Shown: positions 36,119 to 44,716 of the stretch, one piece after another
Numbering within the stretch: position 1 is the stretch's first letter
Layout: every line of letters begins with the position of its first letter
NCBI RefSeq assembly: GCF_900184945.1
Contig: NZ_FXYF01000008.1
Location: 1 to 64,000 of the forward strand
Direction: 5' to 3'
Source of the DNA: Antarctobacter aquimaris
Lineage (GTDB): Bacteria > Pseudomonadota > Alphaproteobacteria > Rhodobacterales > Rhodobacteraceae
DNA length: 64,000 bases
Notes under the pieces: model-generated
Told to the model about the DNA's origin: nothing
What the model saw: the letters and a program-made list of their open reading frames with translations, nothing else
The model's database searches: none
Position numbers and translations under genes: made by a program

Positions 36119-37198
36119 ATGGCCAAGGTACGTTACGCCGTCGTCGGCGCGGGCTGGATCTCGCAGATCGCCTTCCTGCCCTCGGTGGCGCAGACCGGCA
36201 ATTCCACCGTCGCCGCGCTCGTCAGCGGCAGCCCCGATGCGGCGCGCAAGCTGGCCGAGTTCCACGCCATCCCCGAAGTGCTGGACTACGCGCAGTATGA
36301 CGCCCTCATCGCCTCCGACCGGATCGACGCCGTCTACATCGCCCTGCCCAACTCGCAACACGCCGACTACGCCATTCGCGCGCTGAAGGCCGGCAAACAC
36401 GCGCTGGTGGAAAAGCCGCTGGCCCTGACGGTTGCGGAATGTGAGGCGATGATCGCCGCCGCGCAGGCCTCCGGCGCCCACCTGATGACCGCCTACCGCC
36501 TGCACCAGGATCCCGGCACCGTCGAGGTGCTGGAGCGCATCCGCGCCGGCGCCATCGGCACGCCACGGCTGTTTTCCTCGGTCTTCGCCTTCCAGACCGA
36601 GGCCGGCAACCACCGCCTGCGCGCCGAACACTGGGGCGGCCCCTTGCAGGACATCGGCGTCTACTGCCTGAACGCCGCGCGCCACGTGTTCCGGGCCGAA
36701 CCGACAGAGGTCTTCGCCATGGCCGGCCACGGCGACGGCGACCCGCGCTTTGCCGAGGTCGAGGAAACGCTCGCCGTCACCCTGCGCTTTCCCGCAGAAC
36801 GCTTTGCCCAGTTCCTCGTCAGCTTCGGCGCGGACGCGGTGGACAGCTACACCGTCGTCGGCACACAGGGCGTGCTGACCGTCGACCCCGGCTACCGCTT
36901 CGAAACCGACGTCGCCTTCACCCTGCGCAGCGGGGGCGAGTCCACGGCGCAGCACACCGCCGCCCCCTGCGACCACTTCGGCGCGCAGACCGCCTATTTC
37001 TCCGACTGCATCCTGACCGGCACCCCACCCTCATCCGACGGCGCCGAGGGGCTGGCCGATGTCGCCATCCTGCGCGCCATCGAGGCTTCGGTCAAAACCG
37101 GCCAGCCCCAGCCCGTCACCCTGCCGCCGCGCCCGCGCCACCCCGGCCCCGACACCCTGCGCCAGGTGCCCCGCACCGACCGCCGCCTGGTCCTCTGA
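36119..37198 (+). CDS. Gfo/Idh/MocA-family NAD(P)-dependent oxidoreductase
   Basis: A 359-residue oxidoreductase. The Rossmann motif VVGAGWISQIAFLP starts at residue 8, and the EKPLALT motif carries the typical catalytic lysine; the C-terminal domain begins after HWGGPLQDIGVYCLN. Family members oxidise sugars, inositols or related alcohols, and some reduce aldehydes. The start at 36119 follows AGGAAAGG. It is 14 bases upstream of the next amidohydrolase gene, in one transcript. Confidence 0.9.
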   Translation: MAKVRYAVVGAGWISQIAFLPSVAQTGNSTVAALVSGSPDAARKLAEFHAIPEVLDYAQYDALIASDRIDAVYIALPNSQHADYAIRALKAGKHALVEKPLALTVAECEAMIAAAQASGAHLMTAYRLHQDPGTVEVLERIRAGAIGTPRLFSSVFAFQTEAGNHRLRAEHWGGPLQDIGVYCLNAARHVFRAEPTEVFAMAGHGDGDPRFAEVEETLAVTLRFPAERFAQFLVSFGADAVDSYTVVGTQGVLTVDPGYRFETDVAFTLRSGGESTAQHTAAPCDHFGAQTAYFSDCILTGTPPSSDGAEGLADVAILRAIEASVKTGQPQPVTLPPRPRHPGPDTLRQVPRTDRRLVL

Positions 37199-37212
37199 TC
37201 CCGGAGCACGCC

Positions 37213-38049
37213 ATGACCCAGATCGACGCCCACCACCACTTCTGGCACCCCGCCCGGGGCGATTACGGCTGGATGCCGCCGGACGACCCCATCCTGACCC
37301 GCCCCTGCCACCCCGCCGACCTGGCCGACGCCCTGGCAAGAACCGGCGTCGAAAAGACCGTCCTCGTGCAGGCCGCCCCCACGCTGGAGGAAACCGAATA
37401 CCTGCTCGGCATCGCCGACTGCACGCCGCACGTGGCCCGCGTCGTCGGCTGGATAAACTTCGAGGATCCCACCCAGATCGCCCATCTCCGCCGCCTCGCC
37501 CGCCACCCGAAGTTCGCCGGGGTCCGCCCGATGATCCAGGACCTGCCCGACGACACATGGATGCTGCGCGAGGACGTGCAATGGGCCTACCAGGCGCTGA
37601 TCGAGCTGGACCTCACCTTCGACTGCCTCGGCTTTCCGCGCCACCTCCCGCATTTCCATACCCTGCTCACCCGCTACCCGCAGATGCGCGCGGTGATCGA
37701 CCACTGCCTGAAACCGCAACTGCGCAGCCACTCCGCCGACAGCCTCAAAAGCTGGGCCGAGGGCATCACCCGGCTGGCACAGGACACCTCCGCCAACATC
37801 AAGCTGTCGGGCCTCGTCACCGAACACGACAGCCTGCCCGACGACACGCTTCTGCGCCCCTATACCGACCACGTCCTGGCCACCTTCGGCCCACACCGCA
37901 CCATGTGGGGCTCGGACTGGCCGGTCTCCCGCCTGCGCTGCGACTACGCCGACTGGCACGCGCAGGCCCGCCGCCTCACCGCGCACCTGAGCGAACCCGA
38001 TCAGGCCCAAATCTTCGGCGGCACGGCGGCACGATTCTACCGGATCTGA
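37213..38049 (+). CDS. amidohydrolase family 2 (COG3618) TIM-barrel hydrolase
   Basis: A 278-residue metal-dependent hydrolase. Metal motifs are His7 and His9 (DAHHHFW), a histidine in VIDHCLKP and an aspartate in MWGSDWPV. COG3618 contains L-fuconolactonase and lactonases of aromatic pathways (such as 4-sulfomuconolactone and pyrone-dicarboxylate hydrolases). After an intradiol dioxygenase, a lactone-opening role would fit. It is the last gene of the cluster, ending at a dispersed repeat that may terminate transcription. Confidence 0.85.
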   Translation: MTQIDAHHHFWHPARGDYGWMPPDDPILTRPCHPADLADALARTGVEKTVLVQAAPTLEETEYLLGIADCTPHVARVVGWINFEDPTQIAHLRRLARHPKFAGVRPMIQDLPDDTWMLREDVQWAYQALIELDLTFDCLGFPRHLPHFHTLLTRYPQMRAVIDHCLKPQLRSHSADSLKSWAEGITRLAQDTSANIKLSGLVTEHDSLPDDTLLRPYTDHVLATFGPHRTMWGSDWPVSRLRCDYADWHAQARRLTAHLSEPDQAQIFGGTAARFYRI

Positions 38050-38061
38050 CCACCCGCCCCA

Positions 38062-38130
38062 GGCTTCTTCTTGGCGGAAATACCTCCGGGGGTGAATGGA
38101 CCGCAGGTCCAGAGGGGGCAGCGCCCCCTG
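38062..38130 (+). repeat. dispersed intergenic repeat, copy 1
   Basis: The element has the layout GGCTTCTTCTTGG, GAAATACCTCCGGGGG, a variable inner hairpin (GGACC-GCA-GGTCC) and a terminal GGGGGC-AGC-GCCCCC hairpin. Other copies in this window are at 38953, 45057 and 48501 with fragments at 54704 and 59090. It lies between convergent genes and could terminate transcription. Confidence 0.75.
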
Positions 38131-38152
38131 CCCTGATCTACCTGCCCTGCGC

Positions 38153-38743
38153 CTACAGCCGGTCCACCGCCCGCCCGACCCGCGCCAGGTGCCGCGCCCG
38201 GCTCTCCGGCGTCGAGGCGTCCACCAGGTATTGCGCCACGAACACGGTCCGGCAGCGCCGCGCGCACAGCGCCCGCACCCCGCGCAGCAGCGTCCGCCGC
38301 CCCGGCGCGCCCATCAGCCAGGTCAGCCACCAACTGGCCCCGCAGGTGGTGAACACCGCCAGCCGGGTGATATGGGTCAACGCCGGCGCGATCCCCTCGC
38401 CCGGCCCCTTCGGCAGCGCAAAGGCCACCCCCGGCAACAGCACCCGGTCCAGCCAGCCCTTGAGCATCGCCGGCAGCCCGGACCACCAGGTCCGGTAGAC
38501 AAGGATCAGCGTGTCGCACCAGGCCAGGTCCGCCACCTGCCGCGCCACCGGGGCGCGATCGCTGTCCTCGTCCAGGTAGCCGTCCCAGTCCGCCGCCGAC
38601 AGCACCGGGTCAAAGCCCTCGGCATAGAGGTCGTGGTGCCGCACCTCCGCCCCGCGCGCCTCCAACCGTGCCAACACCTGCGCGCACACCGCCCCGGTAA
38701 AGCTCTCCGGCTTCGGATGGCAGGAAACAACCAGCGCCCGCAT
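38153..38743 (-). CDS. NAD(P)H dehydrogenase (quinone), flavodoxin-like fold
   Basis: A 196-residue flavodoxin-fold protein of the NQO1/KefF/MdaB group: it starts with ALVVSCHPKPESFTGAV, the flavin phosphate loop, and has YRTWWSGLPAMLKGWLDRV, the active-site loop with tryptophans. It should reduce quinones by two electrons and so protect against redox-cycling aromatic intermediates. AAGGAG lies nine bases before the ATG at 38743. It converges on the aromatic cluster. Confidence 0.9.
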   Translation of the reverse strand: MRALVVSCHPKPESFTGAVCAQVLARLEARGAEVRHHDLYAEGFDPVLSAADWDGYLDEDSDRAPVARQVADLAWCDTLILVYRTWWSGLPAMLKGWLDRVLLPGVAFALPKGPGEGIAPALTHITRLAVFTTCGASWWLTWLMGAPGRRTLLRGVRALCARRCRTVFVAQYLVDASTPESRARHLARVGRAVDRL

Positions 38744-39054
38744 GGCTCACAGCTCCTTTTTCCCGCGCGCGACCAAGGACGCCTTCGCGATCCGCCCGAC
38801 CCGCGTTCATGACGCCCGCATAGCGCATCCCATGCACCCGCGTCACCTGCCTGACGATCCCCCGCCCGGACCGCGTGCCGCCCCCCTGGACATGCAGCGC
38901 ATGCCGCCAGCCTCCCGGATAAACGCGCAGCGCCAAGATGCCCCGCCCCCTGCGGCTTCTTCTCTGCGAAAATACTCCCGGGGTGAATGGCGCCGCAGGC
39001 GCCAGAGGGGCAGCGCCCCTGCCCGGCGCACCCCAGCGCCCGCCCTGCCGGCGG
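38744..39054. other. intergenic stretch holding a dispersed repeat
   Basis: There is no gene in these 311 bases. The second half, from about 38953, is a copy of the dispersed repeat family. The first half shows nothing recognised. Confidence 0.5.
38953..39030 (+). repeat. dispersed intergenic repeat, copy 2
   Basis: CGGCTTCTTCTCTG, GAAAATACTCCCGGGG, an inner GGCGCC-GCA-GGCGCC hairpin and GGGGC-AGC-GCCCC repeat the layout of copy 1. The inner hairpin differs in sequence but keeps pairing, which is compensatory variation. Confidence 0.7.
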
Positions 39055-40311
39055 CTAGGAGTCCCTCCAGAGGGTATCGAGCTCGGCATGATCGGGCAGG
39101 TCGCGGCGGATCGCCTCGCCGGCGCGCAGCACGATGCGGTCGCTCTGCGGACGCGCCAGCAGCTCGGTCCAGTCGCGCGCGCGAAAGATCACCAGGTCCG
39201 CAGGCGCCCCGGGGCTCAGCGAGGAGGGGGCAAAGCCGCAGCTCGCCTCCGGCGTCAGCGTCACGCTGCGGATCCAGTCGCTGTCGGAGTGGTCCAGATG
39301 GGCGATGCGGGTCGCCTCGCGCAGCACCTCCAGCATGTCCATGTCGCCATAGGCATAAAACGGATCGCGCGTGTTGTCCGAGGCAAAGGAAACCGGAATG
39401 CCGCGCGCCTTCATCTCGTGCACCAGCGTCACGCCGCGCCGCCGGGGCGTGCCCGCGCCCCGGTCCTGCAGGTAGAGGTTGCACATCGGCAGGCTGACCA
39501 CGTGCAGCCCGGCCCGCGCCACCAGGTCCAGCGTGTCCAGCGCGCGGCCCTCGTCCTGCGTCGACAGCGAACAGCAGTGACCGACGACAACCCGGCCCCT
39601 GTAACCGGTCTCCATCACCGTCTCGGCGATCAGGCGCAGCGTTTCCGAGGCGGGATCCAGGGTCTCGTCACAGTGGAAATCGAGGTCGAGGCCCTGCCCG
39701 GCGGCGGTCTCGATGTGCCCTTGCAGGCGCGTCGTCAGGTCCGGCAAGGGATAGGTCACCATGCCCAGCACGCCGCCATGCTCCGCCACGGTGCGGACAA
39801 GGTCGGGGTACTCGGCGTCGCCATAGCTTTCGCAGGAAATCAGGCTCACCGCCTGCAACTCGATCCGCCCGGCCCAGGCGGCGCGCAGCTCGGCAAACAC
39901 CGGCCAGCTGATGCGGAACTGGCCCTCGGCGGAATCGAGGTGCGTGCGGATCTGCCGGGTGCCATGCGCATGGGCGCAGCGCAGCGAAAAGCCCATGCGC
40001 GCGCGCAGGTCCTCTGGCGACCAGTTGGCACGGTCCGCCCCCGCCGCGCGCAGGGCGCTGGCAAAGCGGCCGTCGGGGTTGGCGGCGCGCGGCCAGATAT
40101 GCCCCTTGTCCAGGTGCGTGTGCATGTCGGTGAAACAGGGCAGCACCATGGCCCCGCGCATGTCCACCGCCACGCCGCTCGGGGCGGCGATCCTGGCGCC
40201 GGCGATGCCGAGATCGGTGCGGATGAGGTCGCCGGGCCGCCCCAGCAGGCAGGCCGGCACGGTGACATTGGCCAGCGTGAAGGTGCCGTGCGGCAAGGAG
40301 GTGAAATCCAT
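39055..40311 (-). CDS. cytosine deaminase-like amidohydrolase
   Basis: A 418-residue amidohydrolase resembling CodA-type deaminases. Metal ligands appear in FTDMHTHLDKGH (HxH), in the middle FHCDETLD (His, with the deaminase Asp/Glu pair), in VGHCCS and in ASDNTRDPFYAYGD (Asp). The HCDE pattern and the last motif are those of cytosine deaminase and N-isopropylammelide-type amidohydrolases. The start at 40311 is supported by AAGGG; a longer frame to 40794 covers repeat DNA. The gene stands alone between repeats. The natural substrate could be cytosine, creatinine-like or another cyclic amidine. Confidence 0.83.
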   Translation of the reverse strand: MDFTSLPHGTFTLANVTVPACLLGRPGDLIRTDLGIAGARIAAPSGVAVDMRGAMVLPCFTDMHTHLDKGHIWPRAANPDGRFASALRAAGADRANWSPEDLRARMGFSLRCAHAHGTRQIRTHLDSAEGQFRISWPVFAELRAAWAGRIELQAVSLISCESYGDAEYPDLVRTVAEHGGVLGMVTYPLPDLTTRLQGHIETAAGQGLDLDFHCDETLDPASETLRLIAETVMETGYRGRVVVGHCCSLSTQDEGRALDTLDLVARAGLHVVSLPMCNLYLQDRGAGTPRRRGVTLVHEMKARGIPVSFASDNTRDPFYAYGDMDMLEVLREATRIAHLDHSDSDWIRSVTLTPEASCGFAPSSLSPGAPADLVIFRARDWTELLARPQSDRIVLRAGEAIRRDLPDHAELDTLWRDS

Positions 40312-40641
40312 CGGTTTTCCCTTTCCAACGCGCTTTCGTACCGGCGCGGGCGGTCCTCTCAGGCGCCTGCCCCTTGCCACCCCCGGGGCCAGGACCGGCA
40401 TCCGCCCCGCGCGGCGCCGTCTCAAGCCGAGGTCGAGGCGAGTCCAGGGCCCCACCCCGCCGGTCCCACGCCCCGCGACGACATAGGGCCGCGCAAAGGG
40501 GGCGGCAAGACAGCCGGCACAGGGCGCCCGACACACGCAGCCAGCGGCCACAGCCGCCCCACGGTCAGAACGGCACACCGCAGAAGGTCCCTCTCCCGGC
40601 ACGCCGGCTTTCCGGATGCACCCCCCCTTGCCGCCCGCGCA

Positions 40642-40665
40642 GAAAGGCGTTTCGAAACGCCTTTC
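40642..40665. repeat. 24-bp perfect palindrome, copy 1 (TTTCGAAA core)
   Basis: Twelve-base arms, GAAAGGCGTTTC then its exact reverse complement, without a spacer. The identity with copy 2 runs from a GCGCA before to a CCCGG after it. It would form a cruciform or a strong RNA hairpin. Confidence 0.85.
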
Positions 40666-40748
40666 CCCCGGCCCGCAGCGCAGCCCGGACCACCCCCGCC
40701 GCACCAGCGGCACCCCGGCCGGCTTCTGCCACCTCTCCACGGCGCGCA

Positions 40749-40772
40749 GAAAGGCGTTTCGAAACGCCTTTC
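40749..40772. repeat. 24-bp perfect palindrome, copy 2
   Basis: Identical to the palindrome at 40642-40665 and 107 bases from it. Conserved flanks (GCGCA on the left) show that a unit slightly longer than the palindrome was duplicated. Confidence 0.85.
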
Positions 40773-40916
40773 TCCCGGCCCCCAAGGGCGGCACCGCCCC
40801 CTACTCCGGCCCCGCGCTCCCCATCCCTGACAGAACCTGTCGCCATGGCAGTCCGAAGCGCTTGCCCTCGCCCCGTCCCGCTGCTTGGATGCGCCCGACC
40901 AACCGTCCGGAGCCCC

Positions 40917-42050
40917 ATGCCACACTTCCGATTCATCCACGCCTCCGACCTGCACCTTGGCCGCCGCTTCGCCAACATCCCGCAGGCCGAGGACGGCAAC
41001 ATCCGCGGCCGCCTGATGGAGGCCCGGCACATGGCCATCCCCCGCCTCGCCCGGGCCGCCCGCGACAGCGGCGCCGCGCACGTGCTGCTGGCCGGCGACA
41101 CATTCGACACGCCCACACCCTCGGCCGGCGTTCTGCGCCAGGCGCTGGCCGCCATGGGCGACGACCCCGCAATCCACTGGTGGCTGATCCCCGGCAACCA
41201 CGACAACCTTGCCAGCGCCGAACCGCTGTGGGACCGGCTGGCGCGCGAGGCCCCCGCCAATGTCCACGCCCTGACCGACACCACCCCGCAGCCGCTGGCC
41301 GAGGGCGTGCACCTGCTGCCCTGCCCCGTGCCGCACCGCAACCCCGGCCGCGACCTGACCGAGGCGCTGACCACCACCGCCACCCCGGACGGCACCCTGC
41401 GCCTCGCCCTCGCCCACGGCGGCGTCACCGACTTCGACGAAAGCGGCGCGCACATCGCCCCCGACCGCGACCGCCTGTCCCGGCTGGACTACCTCGCCCT
41501 GGGCGACTGGCACGGCCGGCTCGCCATCTCGCCGCGCACCCAGTTCCCCGGCACCCCGGAACAGGACCGGTTCAAGCACAACCGCCGCGGCCTCTGCCTC
41601 TCGGTCACCCTCGCCGGCCCCGGCGCGCCGCCCGAAGTGACCGAGATCGAGACCGGCCAGTTCCTCTGGACCGAATCCGACCTGCCCCTGCTGTCCGACA
41701 TCGACGCCCCCGAGGCCCTGCGCGCCCTGCTGCCCACCACCGGCCGCCGCGACATCCTGCAACGGGTCCACGCCACCGGCTGGGCAGGCCTCGCGCAGCG
41801 CGCCGCCCTCGAACACGCCGCCGCCGACGCAGCCCCCGATTTTGCCCTGCTGGAGCTGACCACCGACCGCCTCGGCGCGCTGCACGACACCCCCGACCTC
41901 GACGCCATCGACCGCGGCGGCGCGCTGCGCCAGGCCGCCGAGGCGCTGCGCGACGCCGCCGCCGACCCCGACCGCGCCGCCGAGGACCGCGCCATCGCCG
42001 CCGAGGCGCTCGCCCGCCTGTTCGCCTATGTGACGGAGCCCGCGTCATGA
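40917..42050 (+). CDS. SbcD/YhaO-like metallophosphoesterase, DNA repair exonuclease
   Basis: A 377-residue calcineurin-like phosphoesterase of the Mre11/SbcD group. Motifs are Asp11-His13 (ASDLHLGRRF), Asp61 (LLAGDTFD), Asn94-His95-Asp96 (IPGNHDN), a histidine in LALAHGG and the final LGDWHG. It should be the manganese-dependent nuclease subunit that works with the following ATPase on DNA ends. The ATG at 40917 is the first Met before the fold; the ribosome site is weak. Its stop overlaps the ATPase gene (ATGA), so the subunits are made together. Confidence 0.88.
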   Translation: MPHFRFIHASDLHLGRRFANIPQAEDGNIRGRLMEARHMAIPRLARAARDSGAAHVLLAGDTFDTPTPSAGVLRQALAAMGDDPAIHWWLIPGNHDNLASAEPLWDRLAREAPANVHALTDTTPQPLAEGVHLLPCPVPHRNPGRDLTEALTTTATPDGTLRLALAHGGVTDFDESGAHIAPDRDRLSRLDYLALGDWHGRLAISPRTQFPGTPEQDRFKHNRRGLCLSVTLAGPGAPPEVTEIETGQFLWTESDLPLLSDIDAPEALRALLPTTGRRDILQRVHATGWAGLAQRAALEHAAADAAPDFALLELTTDRLGALHDTPDLDAIDRGGALRQAAEALRDAAADPDRAAEDRAIAAEALARLFAYVTEPAS

Positions 42051-44665
42051 AACTGCGCCGCATCGCCGTCAACAACCTGCGCCGCTTCACCCGGCCGGTC
42101 GAGATCGCCGGCCTGTCCGACGGGCTGAACGTTCTCAGCGCCCCCAACGAACAGGGCAAATCCACGCTGTTCGACGGCCTCCAGGCGCTGTTCTTCATCG
42201 CCCACGGCGGCCAGCCGCGCGAGATCAAGTCGCTCCAGCCGCACGCCAAGGGCGCCCCCGAGGTGCAGGCCGAGGTCGAGACCGCCGAAGGCACCTTTAC
42301 CGTGACCAAGCGCTGGTTGCAGAAACCCCGCGCCACCGTCCACCGCGACGGCCGGCTGGTCGCCCAGGCGGACGAGGCCGAGGCCTGGATTTCCCGCCTC
42401 GCCGCCGCCGACGCTGGTGGTCCGGCCGGGCTGCTCTGGGTCCGCCAGGGCATCACCGCGCTGGGCCAGGGCACGAAAAAGGAGATGGACTCGCAGCTCG
42501 AGGCGCGGCGCGACCTGCTGTCCTCCGTCACCGGAGAGGTCGAGGCGATGACCGGCGGCGCGCGCATGGACGCCGCCCTGAAACGCTGCCGCGAGGAACT
42601 GGCGACCTACGCCACCGGCACCGGCCGCCCCAAGGTGGGTGGCCCGTGGAAGGACGCCGAAATCCGCGTCGAGACCCTGCGCGCCGAGCGCGACACGCTG
42701 GCCCGCACCGCCGAGGAACTGCACGAGGCGCTGACCGCCCGCAAGCGCGCCCGCGCCGAACTGGCCGAGGTCGCGAACCCCGAGGCCGAAGAACGGCGCA
42801 AGTCCCGCCTGGCCGAGGCCACCGCCGCCCATGCCGCCGCCGAGCGCCACGCCGACCAGCTGGAACAGCTGACCCGCGCCACCGACACCGCGCGCCTGCG
42901 GCTCGACGCGCTCACCCGCCAGCGCGCCGACCTCGCCGCCGCCCGCGCCGAACGGGCCGAGGCGCAGGCTCGCCTGCAAGAGGCCCAGGCCAGCCGCACG
43001 CAGGCCGAGACCGATCAGGCCAAGGCAGAACAGGCCACACAAGCGGCCACAACCGCACTGGCCGAGGCGCGCGCCGCGCTGACCACAGCCGACGCCCGCC
43101 TGCGCAGCGCCGAACAGGCCCGCCGCCTGCGCGAAAGCGCCGCCCGCCGCGCCGACCTGACAGACCGCCTACAACAGGCCCAGACCCTCGCCGCCACCCT
43201 CGCGACCCGCACGCGCGAGGCCCGCCAGGGCCCCACGACGCGCGAGTTGCAAGCGCTCGACCGCCTCGCCGCAGACCTCGACCGGGCGAAAGCCCTGCGC
43301 GACGCCGCCGCCGCACACCTGCGCATCGCCTACGACCCCGGCCGCGACGGCGCCATCACGGCAGAGGGCCAGCCGGTGCAAGGCGACCGCGACCTGCCGC
43401 TGCTGACCGACACGACGCTCAGGCTGGACGGCATCGGCACGCTCACCCTGCGCCCCGGCGGCGCGCTGGACGACAGCGCCGTCAGCCGCGCCCAAGAGGC
43501 CCTGGACACCGCCCTGCGCAAGCATGACCTGCCCACGCTCGACGCCGCCCGCGCCGCCGCCGAAACCCGCGCCAGCGCCGAACGCGCCGCGGCCGAGGCC
43601 AAGGCCGCGCTCACCGCCCTCGCCCCCCAGGGCCTCGACGCGCTGCACGAGGCCCTCGCCGCGCTGCCCGACCCGCAGGAAACCGGCGACGCCCCCGACC
43701 TCGACACCGCCGAATCCGAGCGCGCACAGGCCGAAGAGGCCCGCGTCAGCGCCGAAGCGCGCCTTGAGGCGCTGCGCGACCGCCTGCAAGCCGCCCGCAC
43801 CACGCTGGCCCGCGCCCAGGCCGACACCCAGGCCGCGACAGACCGGCTGACCCGCGCCGACAGCGCCCTGTCGCGCCTCTCCGACGTCCCCGAGGACGAA
43901 CTCGCCCGGCAAGAAACCGAAGCCCGCGCCGCGCTGGACAAGGCCACCGCCGCCCGCGACGCCGCAGCCCGCGACGCGCCGGACCTGGAAACCACCGGCG
44001 CCGCGCTCGCCCGCGCCCAGTCCGCCGACCGCGCCGCCGCCGAAGCCATCGCCCGCCTGCGCCCCGAGATCGCCCGGCTGGACGAACGCATCTCGCGCGG
44101 CTCCGAAGGCGCGGTCGAGGAACGGCTGGCCGAAGTGACCGAGCAGCTGCGCGCCGCCGAACGGACCCTCTCCCGGATCACCCGCGACGTCGCCGTCCTC
44201 CAGCGCCTGCAATCCGTGCTGGAAGCCGCCCGAACCGCCGCGCGTGATCGCTATTTCTCACCCGTTGCCAATGCCTTGCGCCCGCTTCTTCACCTGCTCT
44301 GGCCAGAGGCGCAGCTGGACTGGGACGACGGCGCGCTGCTGCCCCGCCACCTGCTGCGCCAAGGCGAAGTGGAACCGATCGACATCCTCTCCGGCGGCAC
44401 CCAGGAACAGCTGGCCCTGCTGGTGCGGCTGGCCTTTGCGCGGCTGCTGGCACAGGACGGCCGCGCCGCGCCGGTGATCCTCGACGATGCGCTGGTCTAC
44501 ACCGACGACGACCGCATCGAACGCATGTTCGACGCGCTGCACCGCCAGGCCGCCGACGTGCAGATTCTCGTGCTCACCTGCCGCCAGCGCGCCTTCCGCG
44601 ATCTCGGCGGCACGCAGCTGCAGATCCGCCCCCTGACAGGCCGCGACAGCCTGATGGACGCCTGA
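42047..44665 (+). CDS. SbcC/YhaN-like SMC-type ATPase
   Basis: An 872-residue ATPase with the Rad50/SbcC layout: N-terminal P-loop APNEQGKST (residues 32-40), a long alanine-, arginine- and glutamate-rich coiled coil (about 170-760), then the ABC signature ILSGGTQEQLALL (about 780) and Walker B VILDDALVYTDDDR (about 812). No zinc-hook CxxC was seen in the coil, which is the pattern of YhaN rather than SbcC (about 1000 residues). An inner globular segment (DGIGTLTLRPGGALDD, about 460-480) breaks the coil. With the upstream nuclease it should process double-strand ends. Confidence 0.88.
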   Translation: MKLRRIAVNNLRRFTRPVEIAGLSDGLNVLSAPNEQGKSTLFDGLQALFFIAHGGQPREIKSLQPHAKGAPEVQAEVETAEGTFTVTKRWLQKPRATVHRDGRLVAQADEAEAWISRLAAADAGGPAGLLWVRQGITALGQGTKKEMDSQLEARRDLLSSVTGEVEAMTGGARMDAALKRCREELATYATGTGRPKVGGPWKDAEIRVETLRAERDTLARTAEELHEALTARKRARAELAEVANPEAEERRKSRLAEATAAHAAAERHADQLEQLTRATDTARLRLDALTRQRADLAAARAERAEAQARLQEAQASRTQAETDQAKAEQATQAATTALAEARAALTTADARLRSAEQARRLRESAARRADLTDRLQQAQTLAATLATRTREARQGPTTRELQALDRLAADLDRAKALRDAAAAHLRIAYDPGRDGAITAEGQPVQGDRDLPLLTDTTLRLDGIGTLTLRPGGALDDSAVSRAQEALDTALRKHDLPTLDAARAAAETRASAERAAAEAKAALTALAPQGLDALHEALAALPDPQETGDAPDLDTAESERAQAEEARVSAEARLEALRDRLQAARTTLARAQADTQAATDRLTRADSALSRLSDVPEDELARQETEARAALDKATAARDAAARDAPDLETTGAALARAQSADRAAAEAIARLRPEIARLDERISRGSEGAVEERLAEVTEQLRAAERTLSRITRDVAVLQRLQSVLEAARTAARDRYFSPVANALRPLLHLLWPEAQLDWDDGALLPRHLLRQGEVEPIDILSGGTQEQLALLVRLAFARLLAQDGRAAPVILDDALVYTDDDRIERMFDALHRQAADVQILVLTCRQRAFRDLGGTQLQIRPLTGRDSLMDA

Positions 44666-44682
44666 AACCCGCGATTTGCCCT

Positions 44683-44710
44683 TTGCAAGCGCGCCCTCCG
44701 CGCCTATATT
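44683..44710 (+). promoter_or_regulatory. promoter candidate of ssrA
   Basis: TTGCAA (44683-44688), 16 bases and TATATT (44705-44710) lie just before the tmRNA acceptor piece and right after the SMC-type gene. This is the best sigma-70-like -10 noted in the window. Confidence 0.6.
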
Positions 44711-44716
44711 CAACCT

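Larger units (their letters stand above)
40312..40916. other. 0.6 kb divergent intergenic region with two long palindromes
   Basis: No gene is supported. It separates the divergent amidohydrolase and SbcD-like genes and contains two copies of a perfect 24-bp palindrome. Long open frames crossing it in several phases have no domain content and extend real genes only by their high GC. Confidence 0.55.

Noticed and set aside
9506-38049. Whole catabolic region as one genomic island or prophage
   Set aside because: No integrase, attachment repeat, tRNA boundary, phage gene or visible base-composition shift was found.
40642-40772. Two identical palindromes considered as a CRISPR array
   Set aside because: Only two units, 24-bp perfect dyads and a GC-rich 83-bp space; no cas genes.
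40616-42046. Very long plus-strand frame reading through the SbcD-like gene into the SMC-like gene
   Set aside because: Only the part from 42047 encodes a real domain. The upstream 477 codons are arginine- and proline-rich and out of phase with the phosphoesterase motifs.
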